A DNA stretch of 64,000 nt from Paracamarosporium sp. OC-R06-R3 (taxonomy: Eukaryota > Ascomycota > Dothideomycetes > Pleosporales > Didymosphaeriaceae), in contig JACVRA010000285.1 in assembly GCA_019828545.1 (NCBI GenBank), positions 1 through 64,000 of the forward strand, given 5' to 3'. The notes under the pieces are model-generated. The model was not told the DNA's origin. It saw only the letters and a list, made by a program, of their open reading frames with translations, and searched no databases. Below, in pieces: positions 21,771 to 33,419 of this stretch. The translations under genes were made by a program, and so were the position numbers. How positions within the stretch are numbered: the first letter of the stretch is position 1; every line of letters starts with the position of its first letter.

Positions 21771-22313
21771 GGCGAGTTTTCTCCGTCTGCTTTGACGATG
21801 TGGAGCTGTCGCTTTTTTCTTTCTTTCTCGGGTTGCGTTGGGGATTGCCATGTTTGTGCCATACGTGATGGATAGATGGAGGGTTGGATGGGATCGGATG
21901 ATGGAGTATTAGGACGGAGGGAGGTTCATATACCATACCGGCTGCGTGCCGTAGATTCAAAGTATCATGATTGTTTTGCGTATGTGGGTTTTTATGCGGT
22001 GTTTTTGAGTTGGCTGGTTTGGCTGGACGTGACTGGGCTGGACTTGATGGAGACGAGATGGAATTCTTGTCTCGAGGTTGGGTCCTAGTCTCATTGTTCC
22101 TGCGCCACTCAACTTAACTCTGTTCTCAATCTGTAGGTAGAAAAGATGCAAGAGTACTCAGCATCTTGTCGTCTGTGCGAGGTACTCTAGCCAACGCCTG
22201 CCTCCCTCACTCCTTCCTTCCCTCCCTCTGTGGGGGTTAAAAAGCCTGGGTTCAGTACTGTACATTACGGCACACTTCTATTAAATCTCTATCGCCTAAG
22301 AGATAAAGCTGAG
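21771..22313. other. Intergenic, convergent 3' ends
   Basis: 543 bp with no supported gene; 3' UTRs of two convergent genes. Confidence 0.6.
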
Positions 22314-25300
22314 CTATACCGATTTTCGTGAAACAGCATCTTCCTCTGTTGAATCTGTGGCTCGTTCGGCGGCATGCTCGTGTGGCGGATCTGAGGGCTT
22401 CTCACCAGGTTGTTCGATTGGTGTGGAAGGATCTTCTTCTACTGACTTCTCCCGGGGTGAGTCTTCCTGTCTTTCGGCGGCAATGTGTTCCCGCGGATTG
22501 GTGTCATGGGCATGGACGTCTTCTTGCGAGTCTGTTTCTGCCTCATCTACATCTCTCTGTGTTGCGTGATCTGCTTCTAGGGCTTGTTCGCTGGCGGATT
22601 TCTCGCTCTCTGGATTGGTAGCAGACTTTTCGGACGTCTCCGGAGTCTCCACAGTCGCCGTCTCTGCTTCGTTGACTATCTTTGAGTCTACCCCAAAGCT
22701 AGCCTTTATTTCAGTTCCCTCAGTCCCTTCGACGGCGTTTATTCCCATGCAAGGATACAGCTGTCCGCTCATCTCATCAGGTAGCCGTATAGGAAGCCCT
22801 ATTACGACTTAGTTATGACAATCTGAAACCGGTTTCCTATAGTGATCCGGTAGCAGAAAAACACCCAAGACCCACTTACCTATTCGGCTCCTATTATGAG
22901 TAAACTGCACGGTGCGGTGAGTATCTTGCAGCTGCAACAGACATCCCACGACATCTTTGATACCCCAAGTTGGTCCAGTATATTCCGATTCCCAATTGCA
23001 TAAGACCATGCCATCATCACAATGGTATTCGCAGCTAGCAGACGCGGCCAAACCGGCGTGACCATAGGTTTCCGAGTTCTGGCAGCATAAACCCATGGAG
23101 ACCCAACTATCATGAGTAAGTAATATTAGACTATACAATGCGGGAGTATTAGACGCACATTTCATCTGGATCCTTGAGGATCTGAACTTCCCAGTAATAA
23201 CTTAGTTGGTCGTAGGGTATGCAATGGTTTGCGCGAACTAGAACACTAGAGACATCACTTCTACTTGCGGGTGATAGTCCATATGGGAAGGTCGCTTTCA
23301 CTTCTATACGTTTTGTTAATTTGGCGCTCTTTAACCCGCGCCGGAAACGGTCATGCTGACTTACTAAAGACACATTCGTCAAGCCCAACCTCGAAGAACG
23401 GATTGTCGTTGCGTAGAGCCCAGCGAGATGGCGTATCATACCGGCGGGGGACGACCGGGTTCGCGTTCCGTTTGCTTTTCAACTTACCCTCCAACCTGCT
23501 AAGTCGCTCCACGTTTCCTGCATACATAGCGCATTCCTCCAAGCTCCAACCGTGGACATCGAGGTCTATCGGATTGATGGCAATTTTCATATTGATCAAT
23601 TCATTGATGACCTCCTCACTAGTCTCATGGGTCCACTGGACGCATGCGTGATAAACACGCTTCAGTTGTTGGATTTGCCTGATAACTGATTCCTTCTCGC
23701 AAAGCAGCTTAAACACCTCCAGGTTCCCACAAAGAGCCGCCAACTCGACCTGAGAGCGACTGGCATCATCGGTTGAAGATGGATCTGCACCTGCGTCTAA
23801 CATAAACTTGACAAGTTCGACATTCTTGCAATAAATGGCATGTGATAGCATGAGCGCACCCTCGTACCCCCGCATGTCCTTCTGTGGCGCCGAGAACATA
23901 TCTCGAATAGCAGGAGTGATCTCATCGACAGCATCTCTATAAGCGATCATAAGGGGCGATGAACCTTCGTGATTTCGCTTATGTGGATTAATTCTTGGAA
24001 ACTTGTCGAAAAGTAGTTTGATCATTTCCGGTCTCTGCCAGTAAGACCACGCCAGAGCTGCGTCCCCTTCGCTATCGCCAACATTGGGATCAATGCCACG
24101 ACATTTCGACAGAAACTCGAGAAGGTCACAGTCGTTCTCTCTTATTGCATTGATCAAGGGGGTCGTACGGTAGATGCTCTCATCTGCTTCATTAACAACA
24201 TCGGGGTCGCTGCGTACGATGGTGCTCCACAGGTTCCGTGAGTCTTCATCACGTCTGCTTAACGCATATGTAAAAGCAGACATACCATGTCGATCCAAGC
24301 CTTGAACGCTTGCCCCCTTATCGACGAACAGTTCAGCCAGAGGGTAGAACCGATTGCGAATAGCGTAAATGAGTGGTGTCTTGTCATTATTTCCTTGCCG
24401 CTCATTCAAAGCTTCTTCTCTTTCTTCATGGCTTCCAGATTCCCAAAAAGGTTTTAGCATCTTGATGCGATGTTCCACTTTAGATCTTTCATCGTCAGGG
24501 GAGAGAGAATGGTTGATCTTAACTATGTATGCGAGCGCCGATCGATTAGCGGCATCCTTTTCAGTCCAAGTGAGCTTGTTAGTCGTTTTCTTGAGCCAAC
24601 CCTTTGATGTCAACTCATTGACGTAATCCAAGTTCCCATTGCAGACGGCCCAAATAAGGGCGGTTGATTCTTTGAGATGAAGTTTATTTTGAATGTATTT
24701 TTCGACCGTAGACTTAACACTTGGTTGAGATTCTCCTTTCGAATGCAGCTCGTTGGACTCTAAGGAAGCTGTCCAGGGACCAAAGGAGTCGATGATATCG
24801 AACATCCTGGGTAACATGTCAAGTTGGTCATGACGGTGAGCGATGGCAAAGGCTTCCAAGACCCAGCTTTCCTTCCAGTTTTTGTCTTTAATGTGGTTGA
24901 ACAACTGCTCTAGTAGAATGTCATCCTTGATGCTGATGGCCTCCGTCAGTATGGTTTCGAAACAAATTGTAGCATCCTGAGACTTGGTTGTGGGACCCGG
25001 AAGTCGCGGTGGCTCTGAGAATCTTCCCAAGACGGCTGTGAAGAATCCGTGCTTTTTTCTTCTCGATGCCAATCTTATTGGTGTTTCTTTGTTCTCGTCA
25101 CTCACTGTTAGAGCTCTGAGAGCGAACTTTTGTTCTAATAGTCTCGTCACAACGTCTTGTTGGTCAAATATGATGGCAAAGTGCAAAGGCGTGCGCTTTA
25201 GTAGCTCTTCTCCTGTGTGTAATATCGCTTTCATGTGTGGATTGTCAAAGACGGTGACGGCCTCTTCTTTGTCGATCTTGAGAAGGAAATCAACGATGTC

Positions 25301-28300
25301 AGGGGACTTAGCGATGATACTCAGATGAAGCACAGACCGGCCAAAAGAATCCACTGCAGATAGGCTGCAATATTGGATAAGATTTTTGATCGATTCTAGC
25401 TTCCCGCCTCTTGCAGCACAATGAATCGGTAGTGCTCCATCTCTACCAGGAATATTCGCAGCAGACTTGCCCTTCTCTTGATGTCCGGTGAAACTCTTGA
25501 TTCTTTCTGGATCATACATTGCTGCATAATGCAGTGGGGTTCTCTCGGATCTGTCCTTAAGCTCATGCTGTGATTTCCAATTCTGTTCGTAGACCTGGAC
25601 TATTTCATTGAAAAGTATCTTGTCATTACCCACTGTAGCGTAATGAAGCGGATACCAACCAAAGATATCTGGTTTTGTCGCGTAATGTGGAAACTCCTCC
25701 CGATCAGTTGATCTTGTATATTGAACTGATTTGGTCAATCGTTGGGCGATATAATCGTGTAATCGCGTAAATCTCGTAAGCTGACGGAGTCTCTTGTCCG
25801 GATAAGTAGCCGGGGCGGGTTGGTTGTCGTTATCTTTGCCCGTAGCCTCAGATGGTCCGCGTTTTCCTGTTGTCTCTGTAGAGGGATGCGCTGTGCTAGA
25901 ATTGATGTCAAAGAACAACTGCTTGAACTTGTCCTTGCGATTACCCTGCCTGTTGTAGAACCATTGTATTTCTCCAGCCAGTTCATATAACGACTTGTGG
26001 GATCGCAAGCCATCGACCACTTTTTGTACTGCTCCTCTCAATGAGTTGGCTTGATTGATGGCCTTGCCATCACCTTGAGGGACTATTGAAGCACCGAGAT
26101 CATCAACTGTTTCTTTTGCATAAAAGAGGAACTCGATTAATTCAACAACCACTTCATAGGAAACGCCGTCCATTCGCTTTGGTGCAAAGGGTAATTTGAG
26201 CAGGTTGAGGTAGGCATTCTGCGCTCGGGTCCAATCGTGGAACTTCTCGTGCTCCTTGGTCTTCTTCAGCAGCACACTCATCATTGTCCCAGTGGGAAGT
26301 ATTCCCCGACGAATAAGAGGTGGTAGTAGTCCTAGAAGGATATCGTCAACTGGTCCAAGCCCGAAGCCTGCAATCTTCCTGGCTAGCTTCATTAATTGTT
26401 TGTTTCGAAGCGTTGGACTGTTCCATGTGTTGATGAAGTCGGCGTCGTCAAATAGTTCAGAATCCTCAATAGTTGCATGTTCGAATGCGTTATCCTTGAT
26501 TTTATCTGAGATAGCCCACATAAATGATGAGAAGAGGTGATGTGCTAAGACAGTAGGAAGAGGGCCACTAGCCACGATTGAGAAGACTCCGCCGTCAACA
26601 TCCGGTCTACCTGGAATCTGGGCGCCTGCATGGCCATGAGATTTCGTCTCGGTGCTTCCGGGTTCCTTGGCCCCCTTGTTAGATGGTATGATGTTTGAAT
26701 CACCGAGCCCGTTGAAGCCAATCTCTAGCTCAACACCACCAGTACCCAGCGGGTCATTGTCATCGTCGTTGCTGGCAGTGATTCGTGGATCATTCGTCCA
26801 CCAGTTTAGATCTCGCCGAAGGATACCCGTGGTAACAGGTCTAGCAGAGTCATCCACTCTAGAGTCATCTTGTTTGGAGTTATCCTTTATGGAGAGATCT
26901 TCTGCGGAGACATTCTTTTTGTAATCATCTTTTTTGGAGGCATCCTCTTTGATGCCATCCTTTTGGGAGTCCCCCTTTTTGGAGTCATCTTTTTGAGAGT
27001 CACCCGTTTCGGGATGGCCCGGATTGTCCCCTAGAATCCTGCGATACTTGATCGTTGCGCTCGCCATGCCCGAGAGCCAATGTCGCGGTCTGATAGTAGC
27101 ATCTCTGGTCTTAGTGTTTCTCTTCATTCCGTTTGCGTCATGTTCGAGGTGTGCAAGATCTACAAACTTCTGCGAAATCGGGTAGGCTGACATCCACAGC
27201 GACAAAATAGCGTCAATGTCCGCTGGGTGCATGTGCCAGCCACTCTCTTCGCAGCGTGCCTGCAAAACTATTGACTTTGTCTCAGGCTTGAGCTGGGGAT
27301 TTTCATCCGCCAAGGACGCCTGAGACCGACCTTCTCCTAAATCGAGCCCGCTGTCTATTCTCTGCGAATGCCTCGGTTTGGCTACAATGTTATCTTTGAT
27401 TGTATCCAAGTACCATGTGAATGTGTCAGGATACGATTGGCTTTTTGGCTCGACTCTAGATTTATCGTTATGTTGCTCTAGTTGGTGCTGAGGATTATCT
27501 TGAGATTTCTCCCTAAGTTTGTTCTCGAAGGTCCTCTCGTGCTTTGGACAAAGATCGTTGAGAATCAAAGAGATAGCCTGAGCAAGTGCGACTGCCTCCT
27601 TCGAAGCAGCACCTGAGTATCTGGTCAGCGCTCCTAGGCGCCGTCGGACCCTGAGCGCCGTCTGTCCATCACGTGAGAACAGCGAACTTTTTGTTGCCTT
27701 CGAAGCGGATGAAAATGCTGGTGCTGACGATCCTCGAGTCATTTCTCCCTTTCTTACATAAATGCGAGCTTGATCTCGATCGTGACTTTGATTGTTTGAG
27801 ACTGCGAGTTCTGGATGAAACCCTCCAAATGTGGTACCACTCTTGTTCACAACGCTCGTTTGTTGCAGGTCAGCTCTAGTTAATACCCTCCATCGTGTTA
27901 CAGATTCCTGGGCGCCGGGATCGCTGTCTGTCGGGCGGAGAGGGTCTGTAGCCTCGTATACAAGGTAGAGTGTCAACCCTGTAAGAACATTAGTAAACCT
28001 AAGGCTCAGGACTGTCCATGAGGCACCTTGGCATACAATCCAATTCATAACCTTCTTGAACAGGGACCGTCCAAGGTTCCTTGCCCAGACGACGTCTAAC
28101 AACCGCTCTTATCAAAGCCAACACGAATATCGCGATGAGCTGAGACACTGCTGTAGGCCATGCTAGACCTCGAAGGCCCTCAAATTGCAGAATGAATCCG
28201 ATTAGGCCCAGGAAAGCACCACAAATGGTGAAGAATTCGAACTTGTTGGCTGCTACTTTCTTAACAATAGTTTTTGCACGATCGGGTAGTTTCAGCGTCC

Positions 28301-29742
28301 AATCTTCGTGGTCCCCTCGGCATGAAGTCATTATCTCGCTCTTGTTCCCGCCAAGTATAAGGTACGGATCGAAATCCTGGTCGTTGACAGTCTGCTTATG
28401 TTGTAACCAGAAGAGTTGGATTCCATTTTCCGTAGAATTTGATGAAGAGACCGAATCACTGTTGGATATTTTAAGGCCTTGACTCTGAGCCGGACCAGTC
28501 GAAGCTTTGCCTGACTGCTCAGCATCCACGATTTGTTTGGGATCATGCTTTATGCCATTGGCACCATTATCAGATACCGACGTTGCGATCATATTGGGTT
28601 TTTGACGGTGATAGAGTTTTTGATTTGTAGGGTCTGTGTGTCGCCAGACATACTCCTTCGTGCTACGCTCGATAACAAAGGAGCACAGAATCATGCCAAA
28701 ATTCAGACAGAGTGTTCCGGATATAAAAAGCCAGAATCCATAGTGAGCTTCAGGTGGCCCCACTGCTTTCTCGACCCGAGGATGGTACGTCGTGACCGCA
28801 GAGATGATCACTACCGAGACTTGAATAAACACAGCCAAAGCAGCTGCGCCCCATAGCTCCTTCGTTGAGGCTTTGTATGATTTCATATCACTGGGCAGGT
28901 TCAACTGAAGGTTTGGGGCTGAGCCTTCCAATGTCGGAGGATAAGTATCCTCTTCGATTTTTTCGACCTTTTCGACTCCATCTCCGATAGCTTTCGCCTC
29001 ACTGCCTTGCTCAGGATCAGTAGGTTTTCGCTTCCGCAGTCCGTACCATCGCGTCTGGTTTTGGGAATTGGGATCAGTTGCCTGAGTCGTTCCGTTCGCT
29101 GGTCCTCCTTTCACCACGCCTGCAATTGCGACCCCAGCAGCTGCGGGGTTCCCCCAGCTTGTCCAGATGCCGTAATCAGTTTTCTCGAGAAGTTTCTGGT
29201 GGTACGCAGTCCAAAGGGTATGGATACCACAGGTGGTATAGTCATCCCGGTCCGGTAACAAGATGAATTGCGTCAGCTTAGGTGTTCCCATGGCTCGAAC
29301 CACCCCTCTCCCATTGAAAACCTCGCAAACTTCGGGGGAAGTTGAAGACATGAGCTCGATCTCGGCGGCGGCGCGACTTTCCCGCGCTCGTCCGATGAAC
29401 GCGCGAGCCCAGGAAGGGCCCGAGACTCGAATGGCTCCCACAATAGCAGTAACGATGCCCAAGGGAGCCATGGCGAATATGATATGATCCAACCATGTAA
29501 GGCTTTCGCTCATGAACTGGCGCGCAAATTGTTCACCGAACAGAGCCAGAAGTCTAGTTCATCGGCACATCAGGAACTGGCAACGAGTGGGCATCTTACA
29601 AGGGTCTTTCCGAGAGAACGACTTACGGAGCAAGATCGCTGAAGACATTGACTGCGAACTCGTTGTCCGAGTCTCCATCGGCGGCGACGGCATAAGGAAG
29701 GACTGTGAGTAGTATCACAGCAGATAACTGTGGCGATGGCAT
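22314..29742 (-). CDS. Large membrane-anchored ankyrin-repeat protein with C-terminal SPRY domain
   Basis: Six exons on the minus strand: 29742-29627, 29553-28037, 27978-23365, 23303-23159, 23106-22880, 22798-22314. Together they give 2367 residues with every join in frame. Exon 1 encodes a signal-like start (LSAVILLTVLPYAVA). Exon 2 carries hydrophobic segments, including AALAVFIQVSVVIISAV, FWLFISGTLCLNFGMIL and two near its end around residues 480-530, so the N-terminus is membrane-embedded. Exon 3 holds a charged linker with pentapeptide-like repeats (26848-27005) and ankyrin repeats over about 1100 residues (GWYPLHYATVGN, RTPLHYAAMYD, DGALPIHCAARGG, RTPLHFAIIFD). The last three exons assemble a SPRY domain (YYWEVQIL, CEYHCDDGM, VVGCLLQL, LYPCMGIN, KASFGVD) and an acidic tail. 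Related proteins occur in plant-pathogenic ascomycetes without known function. A receptor-like role is inferred. Confidence 0.85.
26848..27005 (-). repeat. Degenerate 15-bp tandem repeat encoding D-S-x-K units
   Basis: On the minus strand the DNA repeats a GAYTCCAAAAAGGAT-like 15-mer, translating as imperfect five-residue units (DDSKKGDSQKDGIKEDASKK and onward). The units keep the frame, so copy-number changes would alter only linker length. Confidence 0.65.
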
Positions 29743-32240
29743 TTTGCAAGCTATTGGCCTTCTCGACTGGTTGCACCCCAAATTGCTATCCATGGTCAGC
29801 CTCGTGTGAATCCCAGTGGCTGCGGAACTCACTTTGATGCTCTCAGATTTCACTATAATTTGATGTTGATGAGTTTCGCGTAGGCAGAATGGACATTACA
29901 TCACAGCAACCATATTGTTACGATAGGGACACAATGTTGACAGGTATAAGGGGATTAGGCTGGAATGCATCGTGATAGACCTATAGATGCGAGATGCTCG
30001 CGAGTATCTTTTTCGTAATGCCGACCAGATACCGATGCGCCGGTAGAGCTGAATGATACGCCGGGAGATGTAGGGATTGTGCAGGAAGCTCTTCTGTCAC
30101 CGTAGCCACCCCCTGCATGTCAGTACTATCATGGCAAAGATAAGAGAGAACGAGACTGTTCGCGGCAGATCATGGCGCGAACTGCTCCAATCCGGTCGCA
30201 TTTGGCATTGCGATAACCTTCAGCCTTGCAGGCCGTGAAGAACTTTATAGGTCCATTGTTGGTGGCTCATCTACCCCTACCATGCTCTTTCCTCTTACAG
30301 CTGAGGTCGAAAGACCCGACAGCCGGTTCGTCAATTGTGCGAAGTCGTGTCACCTCTCGTCAGCGAACAGTTGCGCATCGATTCGTCCCTCAAATACCAG
30401 AAATGAATCCATACCCAATGAGGGATTTGTGTAGCCCATATACCAAGAGAATCGCTGATTGAACTCGTCGCCACTCGCACTTCGGAGTTGTCGGCATTTG
30501 AAAAGTAATCAAGAGGAGATAGCATGACGCCAAAGGACAGGACCCGAACCCATGGATGGGGAGGTGGGCGGTCTTTTGACATACCACTACTGATAATCTC
30601 TCAATGAATCATTAACTCCATCGTGACAATCCAAAAGTGACGCTGTTGCTCGTCGATAGAAACATCGAACTATTCTTGATGAACAATAATCGATCAAACC
30701 AGCTGAAGCTGATTACATGTTTTCTTTTCCTTTTTTTGTTGTTGCCGTATGAATTCCAATTAGATCATAATTGTGATTTGCATACCCAAATTCTGGACTA
30801 CATTGTCTTCGACTTGACTTGAGACGGGGTTCTTTTCTCCCGGAGCAGATTATCTGGCGGATCGCTGGTGATACAGCATGAAGGCGTTCAGAGCATGGCG
30901 TTCCGAATTACCGATATGTCCGAGATATTCTGCAAACTCAGGTAGATGACACGAGCTTCAAATCTGCCGAGGGCGGTAGACCGGACATGTGTAGCAAGAA
31001 GAGATGCGAGTCTGATGTAGGCAGTTTGATCTGGTTTGGGGATCGAGTTGCGACTCCGTAGCGATGCACGGGCCAAGAGTTTCATCACAGCGCAGTCGAA
31101 CGACGCTCTGGAGCGAACTCTTGGAGTGTCGCCCCGGAATTTTACTCCAAAAACCCCATCACGGTCGGTGGGTACGCGGGCGTCATCGGACTGTGGAGAT
31201 GAGGAAGGGACAAGCGTAACGCACTGACACGTGAGGCTGGGTTTGGTTTGGCAAAAGCAAAGTTGGGCTGGAATATACACCGAGGTGCTTACAAATTAGG
31301 AAGAGTTCCCTGACGAAGTCTGAGAGATTCGATGTGGGAGTCAGAATTGGCTTGAAGCTAGATGTGCACGAAACGGCTTTGCAGATGAGGCTGCATGTAG
31401 ACGGTGGCTGTTCATGTGTGCTCAACTAATAACGTAATCGCCTGGGAATGTAATGCCCCAAGTGGTGCGCCTTTCCGAGTGGCATGCGATACATCCGTCT
31501 CGCGGACCCGCAAATATACGAGACAATGTGCATGTTCATGCCCGACTGACCACGCGCAGGGACAGGCCGGCATCCATCTGCCTGTACAACTACATGCCTG
31601 TACAATCACCCAATATCTACCGCCTCAGCGCTTCCCACAATGCCATATCTTCTTCGATTACCAATTCAATTCACAGCAAGCGCTTATATGTGTACCAGCT
31701 GAGGCGTACAGATTCTCCTCTTCGCTCACCGGTATCGGTCTGGAGACACTCGAAGCGCTACCCATAAAATTGAAGTTCGTATTTCTCAGCCCCATCCTCA
31801 GCTTTACGTCGGCGAGCAAACCACGTCTTCTCGCTTCAGCCGCCGCATCTCCCAACACGGGCTCGCCCCACCCTGACCGGCCCGCCCTATCCCCCATGCA
31901 GGCGATCTGCGCCACGGCGAGCCGAGCCACAACATCGCTGATTCGTCCACGCCATTCACTCTCGCTAGTCCCCGTCGCTGTGTGACAGGCAGTCTGGGAA
32001 AAGATGAGACTCCTGCGGCGCAGCTCATTGGGCGTGGGCGGCTAGTGCAGACGAGTACGACGTTCGGAGACATTGGCATTGAGGTTGTGGGCCAGAATTA
32101 GAAATGTGAAATGCGAGCCTGAGTCAATGTGATGCGGGTTTAAGACGGGCGACCCACGCTGCTGTTGATGCGCGTTAGGAGACACACACCTTTTCGACAC
32201 TTGAGATAGGTAGTTATTTTGCGTCTGAGAGACTGTCGGA
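29743..32240. other. Long intergenic, divergent promoters
   Basis: 2.5 kb between the divergent ankyrin/SPRY and MARVEL genes. Weak open frames (for example 31280-30888 minus and 31404-31985 plus) have no motif or splice support. It contains copy B of a possible hairpin repeat at about 30.64-30.72 kb. Confidence 0.55.
30640..30725. repeat. Possible dispersed repeat with hairpin, copy B
   Basis: GACGCTGTTG at 30640, AATAATCGATCAAA around 30685-30698, then the hairpin AACCAGC-TGAA-GCTGATT ending near 30714. The order of blocks matches copy A near 2.1-2.2 kb. Loop bases differ while the stems are kept. Confidence 0.35.
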
Positions 32241-33419
32241 ATGACTGAAGGAAACCACCCGTATGTATCAGTTGACATGAGATGAGATACACGCAATCCT
32301 AATCGTCCACAACAGAACACTCGTCCCTCGCTGGACCCTCGCTGTACATGCTGTTCAGATTCTCTTCTCGGTTGTGATTCTGGGTTTCGATGCATACGGC
32401 ATCAAGTACATCGCCTACAATGCCCTCATCTTCTCGCTTGTAGTGGTGAGTATGGTAGCTCCATGCTTCTTGCTTTCTTACTGACTCTAATCATAGTGTC
32501 TGTGCACAATGGCAGTCTGTGTCTACCTCATCGCTTCGCAAATGTTCCTTCATAAGTTGTACAACATATACATCGCTTTGGCAGTGCACGTCTGGCTACT
32601 CATCTTCTGGCTTGTCGATCTCGGCCTGGTCGCAAACCTCGCTGCCATGTGGGGTCGGGGAGACTACTGCTTCACGACTTACTACGGCTGTACGTATTTC
32701 CTATTACGAATACATAATGTCTTTGCTCTTGAAGGAGAAAATCTTCTTCTTGCGTTACAAGATATACACGACGCGTTCCCAATGTTCAAGACTCGTACTA
32801 ACTTTGTCCATCTAGATGGCTCCACTTATTGCTACACCAAACGCGATCTGATCAAGAGGGATAGCACGACGTTCGGCGCGTACTACGGCGTTCTAGCTGC
32901 CGGAGCAGTCTTCGCCGCAGTGCAACTGTACGTTCACCCCCTCACTTCGAAATTCTCCCACTAACCCTATCCAGTGTCCTCTGGGCCCTCTCAGCCATCG
33001 TCCTCATCCTGGCCTGGAACAAGCAACGCACTGGCGCAACCACCAACCCCTCCACCGTTCCCCCGCAATACCAAAACAACGGCCAAGCCGTCCCCATGGA
33101 GAAATACGACCAACCCGCCGTCGCCCCACAACCCGGCCAGCAATACGCAACGCCACAAACGCAATACGCAAGTCCCCAACCGCAGTACGTACAGCCTGCG
33201 CAGCCACAGTTCGCTGGTGCGCCGTATGCGCAGGACCCCGTGCAGCGCCAGGATACCGTCAGTCCTGTTTCGCATGCGGGTGGGTATGCGCAGGCGTCTA
33301 CCGTATCACAGGTTAGCTCGCCGCTACACACCGGGCAGCATGCGTATCCGGTGAATGCGGCGGAGGTGCATACCGATCCGTATAATCCTAATGTGCCAGA
33401 GTTGGCGAATCACAGATGA
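32241..33419 (+). CDS. MARVEL-like four-helix membrane protein with Gln/Pro-rich tail
   Basis: Five exons: 32241-32260, 32316-32445, 32497-32689, 32816-32927, 32975-33419; 299 residues, all joins in frame. The tiny first exon encodes MTEGNHP, with the intron donor GTATGT directly after. Four hydrophobic segments follow (AVHAVQILFSVVILGFDAYG, IAYNALIFSLVVCLC through MFLHKLYNIYIALAVHVWLL, GAYYGVLAAGAVFAAVQL, and LWALSAIVLILAW). This spacing is that of MARVEL-domain proteins of fungal plasma membranes. The cytosolic tail (about residues 165-299) is rich in Q, P, Y and A (PQYVQPAQPQF). MARVEL proteins organise membrane domains and vesicle traffic; the specific partner is unknown. Confidence 0.8.

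Noticed and set aside
21294..21862. Antisense open frames opposite the proline-rich gene
   Set aside because: His/Pro-rich shadows of the real C-terminal Cys-rich region.
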